From the NCBI RefSeq assembly GCF_013385985.1, contig NZ_JACAOY010000036.1:1-64000 (forward strand): 64,000 nt of DNA. Reading direction: 5' to 3'. Made by a program: the position numbers and the translations under genes. Below, piece after piece: positions 25,284 through 35,086 of the stretch. Position 1 is the first letter of the stretch. Each line of letters starts with the position of its first letter. The notes under the pieces were generated by a model. That model did no database searches. It had not been told where the DNA came from and saw only the letters and a list, made by a program, of their open reading frames with translations. This stretch comes from Pseudomonas sp. B6002. Lineage in GTDB: Bacteria; Pseudomonadota; Gammaproteobacteria; Pseudomonadales; Pseudomonadaceae.

Positions 25284-25823
25284 ATGGCACGACTACAAGA
25301 GATTTACCGGAAGGAAATCGCCCCCAAGCTTAAGGAAGAACTTAAGCTCGGGAACGTGATGGAAGTTCCGCGCGTCACCAAAATCACCCTGAACATGGGT
25401 CTGGGCGAAGCGATCGGCGACAAAAAAGTCATCGAGCACGCTGTTGCTGACCTGGAAAAGATCACCGGCCAGAAAGTCGTTGTGACCTACGCTCGGAAAT
25501 CCATCGCAGGCTTTAAAGTCCGCGAAGGTTGGCCGATCGGCGTCAAAGTGACCCTGCGCCGTGAGCGTATGTACGAGTTCCTGGATCGTCTGCTGTCGAT
25601 CTCCCTGCCTCGGGTTCGCGACTTCCGCGGCCTGAATGCCAAGTCCTTCGATGGTCGTGGTAACTACAGCATGGGCGTGAAAGAGCAGATCATCTTCCCG
25701 GAAATCGACTACGACAAGATCGATGCTCTCCGCGGTCTGGACATCACCCTGACCACCACTGCCAAGAACGATGATGAAGGTCGCGCCCTGTTGCGTGCTT
25801 TCAAATTCCCGTTCCGCAACTGA
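25284..25823 (+). CDS. rplE: 50S ribosomal protein L5
   Basis: L5 binds 5S rRNA and forms the central protuberance. The 179 aa protein starts [20 protein letters not shown] and includes the conserved [13 protein letters not shown] and [19 protein letters not shown] segments. In E. coli S8 represses the spc operon by binding near this gene's start. No matching hairpin was resolved by eye. rpsN follows after 13 bp. Confidence 0.98.
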   Translation: MARLQEIYRKEIAPKLKEELKLGNVMEVPRVTKITLNMGLGEAIGDKKVIEHAVADLEKITGQKVVVTYARKSIAGFKVREGWPIGVKVTLRRERMYEFLDRLLSISLPRVRDFRGLNAKSFDGRGNYSMGVKEQIIFPEIDYDKIDALRGLDITLTTTAKNDDEGRALLRAFKFPFRN

Positions 25824-25836
25824 TTGGAGTAGGACC

Positions 25837-26142
25837 ATGGCCAAGATGAGCATGAAAAACCGCGAGCTGAAGCGTCAGCTCACGGTTGCCAAGTACGCCA
25901 AGAAGCGTGCAGCACTGAAAGCAATCATCGTTGATCTGAACGCAAGTCCAGAAGCGCGTTGGGAAGCTACAGTTGCTCTGCAGAAGCAGCCACGTGACGC
26001 AAGCGCTTCGCGCATGCGTAACCGCTGCCGCCTGACCGGTCGTCCACACGGCGTTTACCGCAAGTTCGGCCTCGGCCGTAACAAACTGCGTGAAGCGGCA
26101 ATGCGTGGTGACGTACCAGGTCTGGTTAAAGCCAGCTGGTAA
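25837..26142 (+). CDS. rpsN: 30S ribosomal protein S14
   Basis: S14 is a head protein of the small subunit. The 101 aa protein ([20 protein letters not shown]) is the long, zinc-independent form: the four-cysteine ribbon of the short form is absent. The frame is open upstream inside rplE, but the ATG at 25837 gives the conserved N-terminus. It is followed by an unusual 208 bp gap with hairpins and a candidate promoter. Confidence 0.97.
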   Translation: MAKMSMKNRELKRQLTVAKYAKKRAALKAIIVDLNASPEARWEATVALQKQPRDASASRMRNRCRLTGRPHGVYRKFGLGRNKLREAAMRGDVPGLVKASW

Positions 26143-26158
26143 GTACTTTCGAAGTCCA

Positions 26159-26188
26159 GGTGGTTGGCGTCGCAAGATAGCGACCACC
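26159..26188 (+). promoter_or_regulatory. Bulged stem-loop in the rpsN-rpsH gap
   Basis: GGTGGT (26159-26164) pairs with ACCACC (26183-26188), and CGC (26171-26173) pairs with GCG (26180-26182) around AAGATA, leaving a six-base bulge. A bulged helix here could be a protein-binding leader element. No specific ligand can be named from sequence alone. Confidence 0.35.
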
Positions 26189-26205
26189 GGTGACCTTGAA
26201 TCTGG

Positions 26206-26230
26206 AACAAGCCCCTTTTGGGGCTTGTTT
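26206..26230 (+). terminator. Terminator-like hairpin inside the spc operon
   Basis: AACAAGCCCC (26206-26215), loop TTTT and GGGGCTTGTT (26220-26229) form a perfect 10 bp stem followed by T and CATTT. It lies between rpsN and rpsH, where relatives usually have a continuous operon. Its 3' arm overlaps a candidate -35 element. Confidence 0.7.
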
Positions 26231-26253
26231 CATTTCCGGAGTGTGTCTAGAAT
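26225..26253 (+). promoter_or_regulatory. Candidate internal promoter for rpsH and downstream spc genes
   Basis: TTGTTT (26225-26230), a 17 bp spacer and TAGAAT (26248-26253) are followed by GC-rich ACCCGGCTCGCC. The -10 equals that of the S10 promoter. The resulting leader of about 90 nt holds a small TAGCC-GCAA-GGCTA hairpin (26309-26322) followed by AATTTTTTT, which could act as an attenuator. Confidence 0.5.
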
Positions 26254-26350
26254 ACCCGGCTCGCCTGAGCCCGTGTTTTCTATGCCCGGAGATTCTCGGC
26301 GACATATGTAGCCGCAAGGCTAATTTTTTTGTATTAGGAGCGTCTAGCCC

Positions 26351-26743
26351 ATGAGTATGCAGGACCCGTTAGCGGACATGCTAACTCGTATCCGTAATGC
26401 CCAGATGGCTGAAAAGTCCGTCGTAAGCATGCCATCTTCCAAGTTGAAGGTAGCTGTTGCCAAAGTCCTGAAAGACGAAGGCTACATTGCGGGTTATCAG
26501 ATCAGCAGCGATGTAAAAGCACTGCTGTCCATCGAGCTGAAGTACTTCGAAGGCCGTTCGGTCATCGAGGAAGTGAAGCGCGTTAGCCGTCCAGGCCTGC
26601 GTCAGTACAAGTCCGCTGAAGATCTGCCGAAAGTTCGTGGCGGTCTGGGCGTGTCTATCGTCTCCACCAACAAAGGTGTGATGACGGATCGTGCTGCGCG
26701 CGCTGCCGGTGTCGGCGGCGAAGTTCTTTGCACTGTGTTCTAA
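26351..26743 (+). CDS. rpsH: 30S ribosomal protein S8
   Basis: S8 is a primary assembly protein binding 16S helix 21 and, in E. coli, the translational repressor of the spc operon. The 130 aa protein starts [20 protein letters not shown] and ends with the conserved [11 protein letters not shown]. It is preceded by a long structured gap with its own candidate promoter. rplF follows after 12 bp. Confidence 0.98.
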   Translation: MSMQDPLADMLTRIRNAQMAEKSVVSMPSSKLKVAVAKVLKDEGYIAGYQISSDVKALLSIELKYFEGRSVIEEVKRVSRPGLRQYKSAEDLPKVRGGLGVSIVSTNKGVMTDRAARAAGVGGEVLCTVF

Positions 26744-26755
26744 GGGGGGATAAGC

Positions 26756-27289
26756 ATGTCTCGCGTCGCTAAGAACCCCGTTAAGCTGCCAGCCGGTGTC
26801 GAAGTCAAATTCGCAGGCCAACAGCTTTCGGTGAAGGGTGCCAAGGGTACTCTTGAACTGAACATCCATTCGTCCGTTGAGATCGTTGAAGAAGCTGGTG
26901 AGCTGCGTTTCGCTGCTCGCAATGGCGATCAACAAACTCGCGCAATGGCCGGTACCACGCGTGCGTTGGTAAACAACATGGTCCAAGGCGTAAGCCAAGG
27001 CTTCGAGCGTAAGCTCCAGCTGGTCGGTGTTGGTTACAAAGCGCAAGCAAAAGGCACGGTTTTGAACCTGGCCCTTGGCTTCTCGCACCCAGTGGATTAC
27101 GAACTGCCGGAAGGCATCACCGCTGAGACTCCTAGCCAGACCGATATCCTGATCAAGGGCATCGACAAGCAACTGGTAGGTCAAGTGGCTGCTGAGATCC
27201 GCGACTTCCGTCCACCAGAGCCGTACAAAGGCAAAGGTGTGCGCTACGCGGACGAAGTCGTCCGTCGTAAAGAAGCCAAGAAGAAGTAG
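26756..27289 (+). CDS. rplF: 50S ribosomal protein L6
   Basis: L6 lies near the sarcin-ricin loop and is made of two similar domains. The 177 aa protein starts [20 protein letters not shown] and ends with the signature [20 protein letters not shown]. It is followed after 10 bp by rplR. Confidence 0.98.
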   Translation: MSRVAKNPVKLPAGVEVKFAGQQLSVKGAKGTLELNIHSSVEIVEEAGELRFAARNGDQQTRAMAGTTRALVNNMVQGVSQGFERKLQLVGVGYKAQAKGTVLNLALGFSHPVDYELPEGITAETPSQTDILIKGIDKQLVGQVAAEIRDFRPPEPYKGKGVRYADEVVRRKEAKKK

Positions 27290-27299
27290 GGCATAGCAA

Positions 27300-27650
27300 A
27301 TGACCGACAAAAAAGTTACTCGACTGCGTCGCGCTCGCAAAGCACGCCTGAAAATGCACGAACTCGAAGTCGTGCGTCTCTGCGTGTTCCGCTCGTCGCA
27401 GCACATCTACGCCCAGGTCATCTCGGCCGACGGCAACAAGGTCCTGGCAAGCGCCTCGACTTTGGATAAAGAACTGCGTGATGGTGCCACTGGCAACATC
27501 GACGCGGCCACAAAGGTTGGCCAGCTGGTCGCTACGCGTGCTAAGGCCGCTGGCGTCTCGCAAGTGGCTTTCGACCGCTCTGGCTTCAAGTACCACGGCC
27601 GCGTGAAAGCGCTGGCTGATGCTGCTCGTGAAGCTGGGCTGGAGTTCTAA
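27300..27650 (+). CDS. rplR: 50S ribosomal protein L18
   Basis: L18 binds 5S rRNA with L5. The 116 aa protein begins [20 protein letters not shown] and contains the [24 protein letters not shown]-terminal stretch typical of the family. rpsE begins 3 bp later, so translation is likely coupled. Confidence 0.98.
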   Translation: MTDKKVTRLRRARKARLKMHELEVVRLCVFRSSQHIYAQVISADGNKVLASASTLDKELRDGATGNIDAATKVGQLVATRAKAAGVSQVAFDRSGFKYHGRVKALADAAREAGLEF

Positions 27651-27653
27651 GTT

Positions 27654-28154
27654 ATGTCAAATAACGACCAAAAGCGCGACGAAGGCTACATTGAGAAGCT
27701 GGTTCAAGTTAACCGCGTAGCCAAAACCGTTAAAGGCGGCCGTATCTTCACTTTCACCGCGTTGACCGTGGTAGGTGATGGTAAAGGGCGTGTTGGCTTC
27801 GGCCGTGGCAAGTCGCGTGAAGTGCCTGCTGCGATCCAGAAGGCAATGGAAGCTGCTCGTCGCAACATGATCCAAGTTGATCTGAACGGCACCACTCTGC
27901 AGTACGCAATGAAGTCCGCCCATGGCGCTTCGAAGGTGTACATGCAGCCTGCTTCTGAAGGTACCGGTATCATCGCTGGCGGCGCTATGCGTGCTGTCCT
28001 CGAAGTTGCTGGCGTTCAGAACGTTCTGGCCAAGTGCTACGGCTCGACTAACCCGGTAAACGTGGTTCACGCCACTTTCAAAGGTTTGAAAGCTATGCAG
28101 TCTCCTGAGTCCATCGCTGCCAAGCGTGGCCTGACTGTCAAGGAGATCTTCTGA
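27654..28154 (+). CDS. rpsE: 30S ribosomal protein S5
   Basis: S5 takes part in mRNA unwinding and translational fidelity. The 166 aa protein has the double-stranded RNA-binding fold with the signature [20 protein letters not shown] and a second domain with [16 protein letters not shown]. The spectinomycin-related loop near residue 25 (VAKTVKGG) looks unaltered. rpmD follows after 2 bp. Confidence 0.98.
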
Positions 28155-28156
28155 TC

Positions 28157-28333
28157 ATGGCTACCGTTAAAGTAACGCTGATCAAAAGCATGACCGGCCG
28201 CATCCCTAACCACAAACTGTGTGTTAAAGGTTTGGGTCTGCGTCGCATCGGTCACACTGTAGAAGTCCAGGATACTCCCGAGAATCGCGGGATGATCAAC
28301 AAGGCTTACTACATGCTGCGTGTAGAGGGTTAA
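28157..28333 (+). CDS. rpmD: 50S ribosomal protein L30
   Basis: L30 is a small large-subunit protein. The 58 aa product begins [15 protein letters not shown], includes the signature stretch [14 protein letters not shown] and ends YYMLRVEG. The ATG at 28157 lies 2 bp after the rpsE stop, and TAA ends at 28333. rplO starts 3 bp later. Confidence 0.96.
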
Positions 28334-28336
28334 TCG

Positions 28337-28774
28337 ATGAAACTCAATGATCTGAGTCCAGCGCCGGGTTCCCGTCGCGAAAAGCATCGTCCGGGCCGTG
28401 GTATCGGTAGCGGTTTGGGTAAGACTGGTGGCCGTGGCCACAAAGGTCAAACCTCCCGTTCCGGTGGCACCATTGCTCCAGGCTTTGAAGGCGGTCAACA
28501 GCCGCTGCATCGTCGCCTGCCTAAGTTCGGTTTCGTTTCCCTGAAAGCTATGGATCGCGCGGAAGTGCGTCTGTCCGAGCTGGCTAAAGTGGACGGCGAC
28601 ATCGTTACTCTGCAGACCCTGAAAGATGCCAACGTGATCAACGTCAACGTACAGCGTGTGAAAATCATGCTGTCCGGTGAAGTGACTCGCGCTGTCACTA
28701 TCGGCAAGGGAATCGGCGCCACCAAAGGTGCGCGTTCGGCTATCGAAGCAGCTGGCGGCAAGTTCGAGGAATAA
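28337..28774 (+). CDS. rplO: 50S ribosomal protein L15
   Basis: L15 is a late-assembly protein with a long glycine- and arginine-rich N-terminal extension. The 145 aa protein opens [20 protein letters not shown], then has a [15 protein letters not shown] segment. Its TAA is immediately followed by the secY ATG with no spacer. Confidence 0.98.
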   Translation: MKLNDLSPAPGSRREKHRPGRGIGSGLGKTGGRGHKGQTSRSGGTIAPGFEGGQQPLHRRLPKFGFVSLKAMDRAEVRLSELAKVDGDIVTLQTLKDANVINVNVQRVKIMLSGEVTRAVTIGKGIGATKGARSAIEAAGGKFEE

Positions 28775-30103
28775 ATGGCTAAGCAAGGTGCTCTCTCAGC
28801 GCTCGGCAAAGGCGGTATGTCTGAACTTTGGGCTCGTCTGCGTTTTCTGTTCCTGGCGATTATCGTCTACCGAATAGGCGCACACATCCCGGTTCCAGGT
28901 ATCAACCCGGACCGACTCGCAGACCTGTTTCGACAGAATGAGGGGACCATTCTTAGCTTGTTCAACATGTTTTCCGGCGGCGCGCTGGAACGGATGAGCA
29001 TTTTTGCACTGGGGATCATGCCGTACATTTCGGCATCGATCATCATGCAACTGATGACCGCCGTCAGCCCGCAGCTGGAGCAGTTGAAGAAGGAAGGTGA
29101 AGCTGGCCGTCGCAAGATTAGCCAGTACACCCGCTACGGCACTGTCATCCTCGCCTTGGTCCAGGCTATCGGCATGTCCGTTGGTCTGGCTGGGCAGGGT
29201 GTTGCGTTCACTGGTGACTTTGGCTTCTATTTCGTCGCGGTATCCACATTTGTGGCTGGTGCGATGTTCATGATGTGGCTGGGTGAGCAGATTACTGAGC
29301 GTGGTGTTGGCAACGGTATCTCGATGTTGATTTTCGCAGGTATCGTCGCCGGTCTTCCGAGAGCAATTGGGCAGTCTTTCGAGTCTGCACGTCAGGGTGA
29401 TATCAATATCTTCGCTCTGGTTGCCATCGGTTTGCTGGCAGTAGCGATTATCGGTTTTGTGGTGTTCATTGAGCGTGGCCAGCGTCGTATTGCTGTTCAC
29501 TACGCCAAGCGTCAGCAGGGCCGTAAGGTCTTTGCTGCGCAGACCAGCCACTTGCCGCTGAAAGTGAATATGGCCGGTGTTATTCCGGCAATTTTCGCGA
29601 GCAGCATTTTGCTGTTTCCGGCTTCGTTGGGTACCTGGTTTGGTCAGTCTGAAAATATGGGCTGGCTGCAGGACCTCTCTCAGTCGATCGCTCCTGGTCA
29701 GCCGTTGAATATTCTGCTGTTTAGTGCAGGGATTATTTTCTTCTGCTTCTTCTATACGGCGTTGATGTTCAATCCGAAAGACGTAGCGGAAAACCTGAAG
29801 AAGTCCGGTGCCTTTATTCCGGGCATCCGTCCAGGTGAGCAGTCTGCGCGCTACATTGATGGCGTTCTGACTCGTTTGACCCTGTTCGGTGCTCTATATA
29901 TGACGGCCGTGTGCCTGCTGCCCCAGTTCCTGGTGGTTGCAGCAAACGTTCCGTTCTACCTTGGCGGGACCTCGTTGCTGATCGTGGTCGTGGTTGTGAT
30001 GGACTTCATGTCCCAAGTACAATCGCACCTCGTTTCGCACCAGTACGAATCCCTGATGAAGAAAGCCAACCTGAAGGGTTACGGCAGCGGCATGTTGCGC
30101 TGA
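28775..30103 (+). CDS. secY: Preprotein translocase subunit SecY
   Basis: SecY is the pore-forming subunit of the SecYEG translocon. The 442 aa protein has ten predicted membrane helices. The conserved plug-adjacent segment [29 protein letters not shown] (about residues 62-90) and the cytoplasmic loop with GMSVGLAGQ and [17 protein letters not shown] are visible. It starts directly at the rplO stop, and rpmJ follows 27 bp later. Confidence 0.98.
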   Translation: MAKQGALSALGKGGMSELWARLRFLFLAIIVYRIGAHIPVPGINPDRLADLFRQNEGTILSLFNMFSGGALERMSIFALGIMPYISASIIMQLMTAVSPQLEQLKKEGEAGRRKISQYTRYGTVILALVQAIGMSVGLAGQGVAFTGDFGFYFVAVSTFVAGAMFMMWLGEQITERGVGNGISMLIFAGIVAGLPRAIGQSFESARQGDINIFALVAIGLLAVAIIGFVVFIERGQRRIAVHYAKRQQGRKVFAAQTSHLPLKVNMAGVIPAIFASSILLFPASLGTWFGQSENMGWLQDLSQSIAPGQPLNILLFSAGIIFFCFFYTALMFNPKDVAENLKKSGAFIPGIRPGEQSARYIDGVLTRLTLFGALYMTAVCLLPQFLVVAANVPFYLGGTSLLIVVVVVMDFMSQVQSHLVSHQYESLMKKANLKGYGSGMLR

Positions 30104-30130
30104 GTACCCATAAGGTTCGAGGAGTTGGTG

Positions 30131-30247
30131 ATGAAAGTTCGTGCATCGGTGAAAAAGCTGTGCCGTAACTGCAAGATTATTCGCCGCGAAGGTGTTGTTC
30201 GAGTAATTTGCAGCGCGGAACCGCGTCACAAACAGCGCCAAGGCTGA
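30131..30247 (+). CDS. rpmJ: 50S ribosomal protein L36
   Basis: L36 is the smallest ribosomal protein. The 38 aa product begins [20 protein letters not shown]. It is the zinc-binding form: Cys11, Cys14, Cys27 and a following His. Pseudomonads can also carry a cysteine-free paralogue controlled by Zur elsewhere. This copy is the housekeeping one at the end of the spc operon. Confidence 0.95.
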
Positions 30248-30262
30248 GTGTGATCCGCTTGA

Positions 30263-30300
30263 AGCCCGGCAGCTAGTGCGCTGCCGGGTTGATTATTTGT
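30263..30300 (+). terminator. Terminator-like hairpin between rpmJ and rpsM
   Basis: CCCGGCAGC (30265-30273), loop TAGTGC and GCTGCCGGG (30280-30288) form a perfect 9 bp stem followed by TTGATTATTTGTTATT, an interrupted T-run. It probably ends or attenuates the spc transcript, and it overlaps the next promoter. Confidence 0.65.
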
Positions 30301-30317
30301 TATTACAGCGATATTAT
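30289..30317 (+). promoter_or_regulatory. Candidate promoter of the alpha operon (rpsM-rpsK-rpsD-rpoA-rplQ)
   Basis: TTGATT (30289-30294), a 17 bp spacer and TATTAT (30312-30317) are followed by the GC-rich run CTCGCGCCC. The -35 begins exactly where the preceding hairpin ends, the same layout as at the rpsN-rpsH junction. The leader to rpsM is about 50 nt. Confidence 0.6.
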
Positions 30318-30376
30318 CTCGCGCCCTATTTCTTGGCTTCCGGGGCGTAGGTAGCTGTCAATTGGAGTCCCACTGA

Positions 30377-30733
30377 ATGGCCCGTATTGCAGGCGTTAAC
30401 ATTCCAGATAACAAGCACACTGTTATCTCGCTGACCTACATCTATGGTGTTGGTCGCACTACTGCGCAGAAAATTTGCGCAGTTGCTGGGGTAAACCCAG
30501 CCGCTAAGATCAAGGATCTGAGCGACGAGCAGATTGAACAGCTGCGTGGCGAAGTGGCGAAGTTCACCACTGAAGGTGACCTGCGTCGCGAAATCAACAT
30601 GAAAATCAAGCGTTTGATGGACCTCGGTTGCTATCGCGGTCTGCGTCATCGTCGTGGTCTTCCAGTACGCGGTCAGCGTACCAAGACTAACGCGCGTACC
30701 CGTAAAGGTCCGCGTAAGCCGATCCGCAAGTAA
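30377..30733 (+). CDS. rpsM: 30S ribosomal protein S13
   Basis: S13 bridges the subunits (B1a/B1b) and touches P-site tRNA with its basic tail. The 118 aa protein begins [20 protein letters not shown] and has the helix-two-turn-helix and a C-terminal run rich in Arg/Lys ([20 protein letters not shown]). It is first gene of the alpha operon. Confidence 0.98.
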   Translation: MARIAGVNIPDNKHTVISLTYIYGVGRTTAQKICAVAGVNPAAKIKDLSDEQIEQLRGEVAKFTTEGDLRREINMKIKRLMDLGCYRGLRHRRGLPVRGQRTKTNARTRKGPRKPIRK

Positions 30734-30763
30734 TCGCCCCAGCGAATCGACAGGAAAATTATC

Positions 30764-31153
30764 ATGGCAAAACCTGCTGCTCGTCCTCGTAAAAAAGTTA
30801 AAAAGACAGTGGTTGATGGCATCGCCCACATCCATGCTTCTTTTAACAACACCATCGTGACCATCACCGACCGTCAAGGTAACGCGCTGTCTTGGGCTAC
30901 CTCTGGTGGTTCGGGTTTCCGCGGTTCCCGCAAGTCCACCCCGTTTGCTGCTCAAGTAGCTGCTGAACGTGCTGGTCAAGCTGCGCTGGAATACGGCCTG
31001 AAAAACCTCGACGTTAACGTCAAGGGTCCAGGTCCAGGTCGTGAGTCCGCTGTCCGTGCTTTGAACGGCTGTGGCTATAAGATCGCCAGCATCACCGACG
31101 TGACGCCAATCCCGCACAACGGGTGCCGTCCGCCGAAGAAGCGCCGCGTGTAA
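30764..31153 (+). CDS. rpsK: 30S ribosomal protein S11
   Basis: S11 lies on the platform near the mRNA exit. The 129 aa protein begins [20 protein letters not shown] and carries the family signature with [19 protein letters not shown]. It ends in the conserved [11 protein letters not shown] tail. rpsD follows after 18 bp. Confidence 0.98.
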   Translation: MAKPAARPRKKVKKTVVDGIAHIHASFNNTIVTITDRQGNALSWATSGGSGFRGSRKSTPFAAQVAAERAGQAALEYGLKNLDVNVKGPGPGRESAVRALNGCGYKIASITDVTPIPHNGCRPPKKRRV

Positions 31154-31171
31154 TCCAGGAGATTGTAAAGA

Positions 31172-31792
31172 ATGGCTCGTTACATTGGTCCAAAATGCAA
31201 ACTCGCTCGTCGCGAAGGCACCGATCTCTTCCTGAAGAGCGGCGTGCGCGCGATCGAATCGAAGTGCAACATTGAAGCAGCACCTGGTATCCACGGCCAA
31301 CGCCGCGGTCGCCAGTCCGATTACGGCACCCAACTGCGTGAAAAGCAGAAGGTCCGTCGTATCTACGGCGTTCTCGAGCGTCAATTCAGCGGCTACTACA
31401 AAGAAGCTGCTGGCAAGAAAGGTGCAACCGGTGAAAACCTGCTGCAACTGCTCGAATGCCGTCTGGACAACGTTGTATACCGTATGGGCTTTGGTTCTAC
31501 TCGTGCCGAATCCCGTCAGCTGGTATCGCACAAGTCGATCAGCGTTAACGGTCAGACCGTAAACGTTCCGTCCTACCAGGTTCGTGCTGGTGACGTGGTT
31601 GCAGTTCGCGAGAAAGCAAAAAACCAACTTCGCATTGTCCAAGCTCTCGATCTGTGTGCCCAACGTGGCCGCGTAGAATGGGTAGAAGTAGACACTGAGA
31701 AGAAGTCGGGCGTTTTCAAGAACGTTCCTGCTCGCAGTGATCTGTCCGCCGACATCAACGAAAGCCTGATTGTCGAGCTCTACTCCAAGTAA
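31172..31792 (+). CDS. rpsD: 30S ribosomal protein S4
   Basis: S4 is a primary 16S-binding protein. In E. coli it represses the alpha operon through a pseudoknot before rpsM and also acts in rRNA antitermination. The 206 aa protein has an S4 RNA-binding domain at about residues 95-160. The N-terminal domain keeps only Cys9 and Cys31 of a possible zinc site, so it is the zinc-independent form. Confidence 0.98.
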   Translation: MARYIGPKCKLARREGTDLFLKSGVRAIESKCNIEAAPGIHGQRRGRQSDYGTQLREKQKVRRIYGVLERQFSGYYKEAAGKKGATGENLLQLLECRLDNVVYRMGFGSTRAESRQLVSHKSISVNGQTVNVPSYQVRAGDVVAVREKAKNQLRIVQALDLCAQRGRVEWVEVDTEKKSGVFKNVPARSDLSADINESLIVELYSK

Positions 31793-31814
31793 GGGCTAGA
31801 AAATAGGTGCATCC

Positions 31815-32816
31815 ATGCAGATTTCGGTAAATGAGTTCCTGACACCCCGCCACATTGATGTGCAGGTTGTCAGTCCAACCCGCGCCAAGATCACGCTCGA
31901 GCCTCTCGAGCGTGGTTTTGGCCACACCCTGGGCAACGCGCTGCGCCGCATCCTGTTGTCCTCAATGCCCGGCTGTGCAGTAGTCGAGGCCGAGATTGAC
32001 GGTGTGCTCCACGAGTACAGCGCCATCGAAGGTGTACAGGAAGACGTAATTGAAATCCTGTTGAACCTTAAAGGTCTGGCTATCAAGCTGCACGGCCGTG
32101 ACGAAGTTACGCTGACCTTGTCGAAGAAGGGTTCGGGGGTGGTTACCGCTGCCGATATTCAGCTGGATCATGATGTCGAGATCGTTAACCCCGATCACGT
32201 AATCGCTAACCTGGCGTCTAACGGCGCCCTGAACATGAAGCTCACCGTAGCTCGTGGTCGTGGTTATGAACCGGCCGACTCGCGTCAGAGCGATGAAGAC
32301 GAAAGCCGCAGCATTGGTCGCTTGCAGCTTGACTCTTCGTTCAGCCCGGTTCGCCGTATCGCATACGTGGTGGAAAACGCCCGTGTCGAACAGCGTACTA
32401 ACCTGGACAAGCTGGTTATTGATCTGGAAACCAACGGTACTCTGGATCCTGAAGAGGCTATCCGCCGCGCTGCAACCATCCTGCAACAGCAGTTGGCTGC
32501 GTTCGTCGACCTCAAAGGTGACAGCGAACCAGTGGTAATCGAGCAGGAAGACGAGATCGATCCGATCCTGCTTCGCCCGGTTGACGATCTGGAACTGACT
32601 GTACGTTCGGCTAACTGCCTTAAGGCGGAAAACATTTACTACATCGGCGACCTGATTCAGCGTACCGAAGTAGAACTGTTGAAGACTCCGAACCTGGGCA
32701 AGAAATCCTTGACTGAAATCAAGGACGTTCTGGCCTCCCGCGGTCTGTCCCTCGGCATGCGCCTCGACAACTGGCCGCCTGCAAGTCTTAAGAAGGACGA
32801 CAAGGCGACTGCCTGA
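31815..32816 (+). CDS. rpoA: DNA-directed RNA polymerase subunit alpha
   Basis: The alpha dimer scaffolds RNA polymerase assembly, and its C-terminal domain binds UP elements and activators. The 333 aa protein has the N-terminal assembly domain ([20 protein letters not shown] near residues 35-54), an acidic linker (about residues 235-250) and a C-terminal domain with [17 protein letters not shown] and [13 protein letters not shown]. Length is typical. rplQ follows after 41 bp. Confidence 0.98.
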   Translation: MQISVNEFLTPRHIDVQVVSPTRAKITLEPLERGFGHTLGNALRRILLSSMPGCAVVEAEIDGVLHEYSAIEGVQEDVIEILLNLKGLAIKLHGRDEVTLTLSKKGSGVVTAADIQLDHDVEIVNPDHVIANLASNGALNMKLTVARGRGYEPADSRQSDEDESRSIGRLQLDSSFSPVRRIAYVVENARVEQRTNLDKLVIDLETNGTLDPEEAIRRAATILQQQLAAFVDLKGDSEPVVIEQEDEIDPILLRPVDDLELTVRSANCLKAENIYYIGDLIQRTEVELLKTPNLGKKSLTEIKDVLASRGLSLGMRLDNWPPASLKKDDKATA

Positions 32817-32857
32817 TCGTCGTAATCACCGAACGTGAGTTTGGTAAGGAATGAACC

Positions 32858-33244
32858 ATGCGTCATCGTAAAAGTGGTCGTCACCTGAGCCGTACCAGCT
32901 CGCACCGCAAGGCCATGTTCCAAAACATGGCGGTGTCGCTGTTCGAGCACGAGCTGATCAAAACTACACTGCCGAAAGCTAAAGAACTGCGTCGCGTTGC
33001 TGAGCCGCTGATTACTTTGGCCAAGACAGACAGCCTGGCTAACCGCCGTCTGGCTTTCGACCGTACTCGTTCGAAAGCTATCGTTGGTAAGCTCTTCAAC
33101 GACCTGGGCAAGCGTTACGCTACCCGTGAGGGTGGCTACCTGCGCATCCTCAAGTGCGGTTTCCGCGCTGGCGACAACGCGCCTATGGCGTACGTCGAGT
33201 TGGTTGATCGTGCTACTGCTGGCGAAGCTGTAAGCGCCGAGTAA
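32858..33244 (+). CDS. rplQ: 50S ribosomal protein L17
   Basis: L17 is located near the tunnel exit. The 128 aa protein begins [20 protein letters not shown], which is the family signature, and has the usual length. It ends the alpha operon and the whole ribosomal cluster, followed by a clear terminator. Confidence 0.98.
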
Positions 33245-33265
33245 GACGACAAGCTGTAACGAAGA

Positions 33266-33290
33266 ACCGGGCCTAGTGCCCGGTTTTTTG
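33266..33290 (+). terminator. Terminator after rplQ
   Basis: ACCGGGC (33266-33272), loop CTAGT and GCCCGGT (33278-33284) are followed by six T. It ends the ribosomal protein cluster. Confidence 0.9.
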
Positions 33291-33384
33291 TGCGCGTAAT
33301 AAAAGTGCAGTGTGTTCAAAACTTCATGGGGAGTGCTTAACGCTATGGGTCAGCTAGAGTTTGGTAGAAATTTTCTATTGATGC

Positions 33385-33406
33385 CTACAATTTAATGAAT
33401 TTGTAG
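33385..33406. promoter_or_regulatory. Palindrome upstream of katA, possible operator
   Basis: CTACAA (33385-33390) and TTGTAG (33401-33406) flank TTTAATGAAT about 75 bp before katA. TACAAT (33386-33391) can also be read as a -10 with TTGGTA (33361-33366) 19 bp upstream. Whether this is an operator, and for which protein, cannot be told from the sequence. Confidence 0.35.
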
Positions 33407-33482
33407 ACGTCATGTTGATGATCAATACTCCCTCCAAGCCGATTAGCCGGCAGTTCCAAGTCCGACCTGAGGGAAATTGAGC

Positions 33483-34931
33483 ATGAGCCAGAATAAAATC
33501 CTTACTACCGCCAGCGGCGCCCCCGTTGCGGACAACCAGAATTCCCGTTCCGCCGGCCCACGCGGCCCGTTGCTGCTCGACGATTTTCACTTGATCGAGA
33601 AGCTCGCTCACTTCAACCGTGAGAATATTCCTGAGCGCCGTGTGCACGCCAAAGGTTCAGGCGCCTACGGTACTTTCACGGTCACCCAGGACATCACGAA
33701 ATACACCAGCGCCAAGTTGTTCGAATCCGTTGGCAAGCAAACGCCGACCTTCCTGCGTTTCTCCACTGTAGGGGGCGAACGCGGTTCGGCTGATACCGAG
33801 CGCGATCCACGCGGTTTCGCCTTGAAGTTCTACACCGAAGAAGGTAACTGGGACATCGTGGGTAACAATACTCCGGTGTTTTTCATTCGTGACCCTCTCA
33901 AGTTCCCTGACTTCATCCACACCCAGAAACGCCTGCCGCAAAGCAACCTGAAAAGCGCGCAAATGATGTGGGACTTCTGGTCGCACTCCCCGGAGGCGCT
34001 GCACCAGGTCACCATTCTGTTTTCCGACCGTGGCATCCCTGATGGCTACCGTCACATGCACGGCTTCGGCAGCCACACTTACAGCCTGATTAACGCCAAC
34101 GGCGAGCGTCACTGGGTGAAGTGGCACTACAAAACCAAGCAAGGCATCAAGAACCTGGCGCCTGCAGAAGCTGCACGCCTGGCCGGTACCGACCCTGATT
34201 ACGCCCAGCGCGATCTGTTTGGTGCGATCGAGCGTGGTGATTTCCCGAAATGGCGCGTCTGCATTCAGATCATGACTGAGGCTCAGGCCAACGCTCACTA
34301 CGAGAATCCGTTCGACGTAACCAAGACTTGGTCGCAGAAGGAATTCCCACTGATCGAAGTCGGTGAACTTGAGCTCAACCGCAATCCGCAGAACTACTTC
34401 GCTGAGGTGGAACAAGCAGCGTTCGGCCCAAGCAACATGGTTCCAGGTGTTGGTCTGTCGCCAGACCGCATGCTGCAGGGCCGCGTATTCGCCTACGCAG
34501 ATGCGCACCGCTACCGTGTGGGCACCAACCACCAGCAATTGCCGGTGAACGCTTCACGTAGCCCAGTGAACAGCTACCAGCGCGACGGTTCGATGGCCTT
34601 CGGAAGCAACGGTGGCGCAGCGCCTAACTACGAGCCGAACAGCTACAGCGATGCACCGAAGCAAGCTCCTCAGTACGCGGAGCCAGCGCTGGCTCTGAAT
34701 GGTGCTGCGGACCGTTACGATCACCGCGAAGACACGGACTACTACAGCCACGCCGGTGCGCTGTTCCGCCTGATGAATGACGAGCAGAAAGCATTGCTCG
34801 TCAACAACATCGCCGGCGCCATGGGCGGCGTCTCCAGTGATGTGGTCCAGCGCCAGTTGGGGCACTTCTACAAGGCAGACCCGGCTTATGGAGAAGCAAT
34901 CGCAAAGGCATTGGGTGTATCGCTTAACTGA
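33483..34931 (+). CDS. katA: Monofunctional haem catalase KatA
   Basis: KatA converts hydrogen peroxide to water and oxygen. The 482 aa protein is a small-subunit (clade 3 type) catalase with catalytic His55 ([12 protein letters not shown]), Asn128 and the proximal haem ligand Tyr338 in [14 protein letters not shown]-terminal region of about 100 residues lacks the flavodoxin-like domain of large catalases. A TTG two codons upstream (33477) is in frame, but the ATG at 33483 after GAGGGAAATT is preferred. In P. aeruginosa katA and bfrA are neighbours and the ferritin is reported to support KatA activity. The same order is seen here. Confidence 0.96.
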   Translation: MSQNKILTTASGAPVADNQNSRSAGPRGPLLLDDFHLIEKLAHFNRENIPERRVHAKGSGAYGTFTVTQDITKYTSAKLFESVGKQTPTFLRFSTVGGERGSADTERDPRGFALKFYTEEGNWDIVGNNTPVFFIRDPLKFPDFIHTQKRLPQSNLKSAQMMWDFWSHSPEALHQVTILFSDRGIPDGYRHMHGFGSHTYSLINANGERHWVKWHYKTKQGIKNLAPAEAARLAGTDPDYAQRDLFGAIERGDFPKWRVCIQIMTEAQANAHYENPFDVTKTWSQKEFPLIEVGELELNRNPQNYFAEVEQAAFGPSNMVPGVGLSPDRMLQGRVFAYADAHRYRVGTNHQQLPVNASRSPVNSYQRDGSMAFGSNGGAAPNYEPNSYSDAPKQAPQYAEPALALNGAADRYDHREDTDYYSHAGALFRLMNDEQKALLVNNIAGAMGGVSSDVVQRQLGHFYKADPAYGEAIAKALGVSLN

Positions 34932-34948
34932 CTCTAAACGATAAGCAG

Positions 34949-34974
34949 AACCGCCCTCATTTGGGCGGTTTTTG
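34949..34974 (+). terminator. Terminator after katA
   Basis: AACCGCCC (34949-34956), loop TCATTT and GGGCGGTT (34963-34970) are followed by TTTG. It separates katA from bfrA, so the two are probably transcribed mostly apart. Confidence 0.85.
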
Positions 34975-35086
34975 CGTTAAATCAGCTACTTTTCTCTGAA
35001 AATCTTCACTTTTCTGCCGTTGGTCTCGTGACCTCCGAGTCATCATGGTTCAAACTACAGACTTTCAAGCAGGGAGATGTAGGGCG

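Noticed and set aside
35045-35086. Upstream start for bfrA adding 14 residues
   Set aside because: The extra residues ([14 protein letters not shown]) have no counterpart in ferritins, and the ATG at 35087 gives the conserved [12 protein letters not shown] start.
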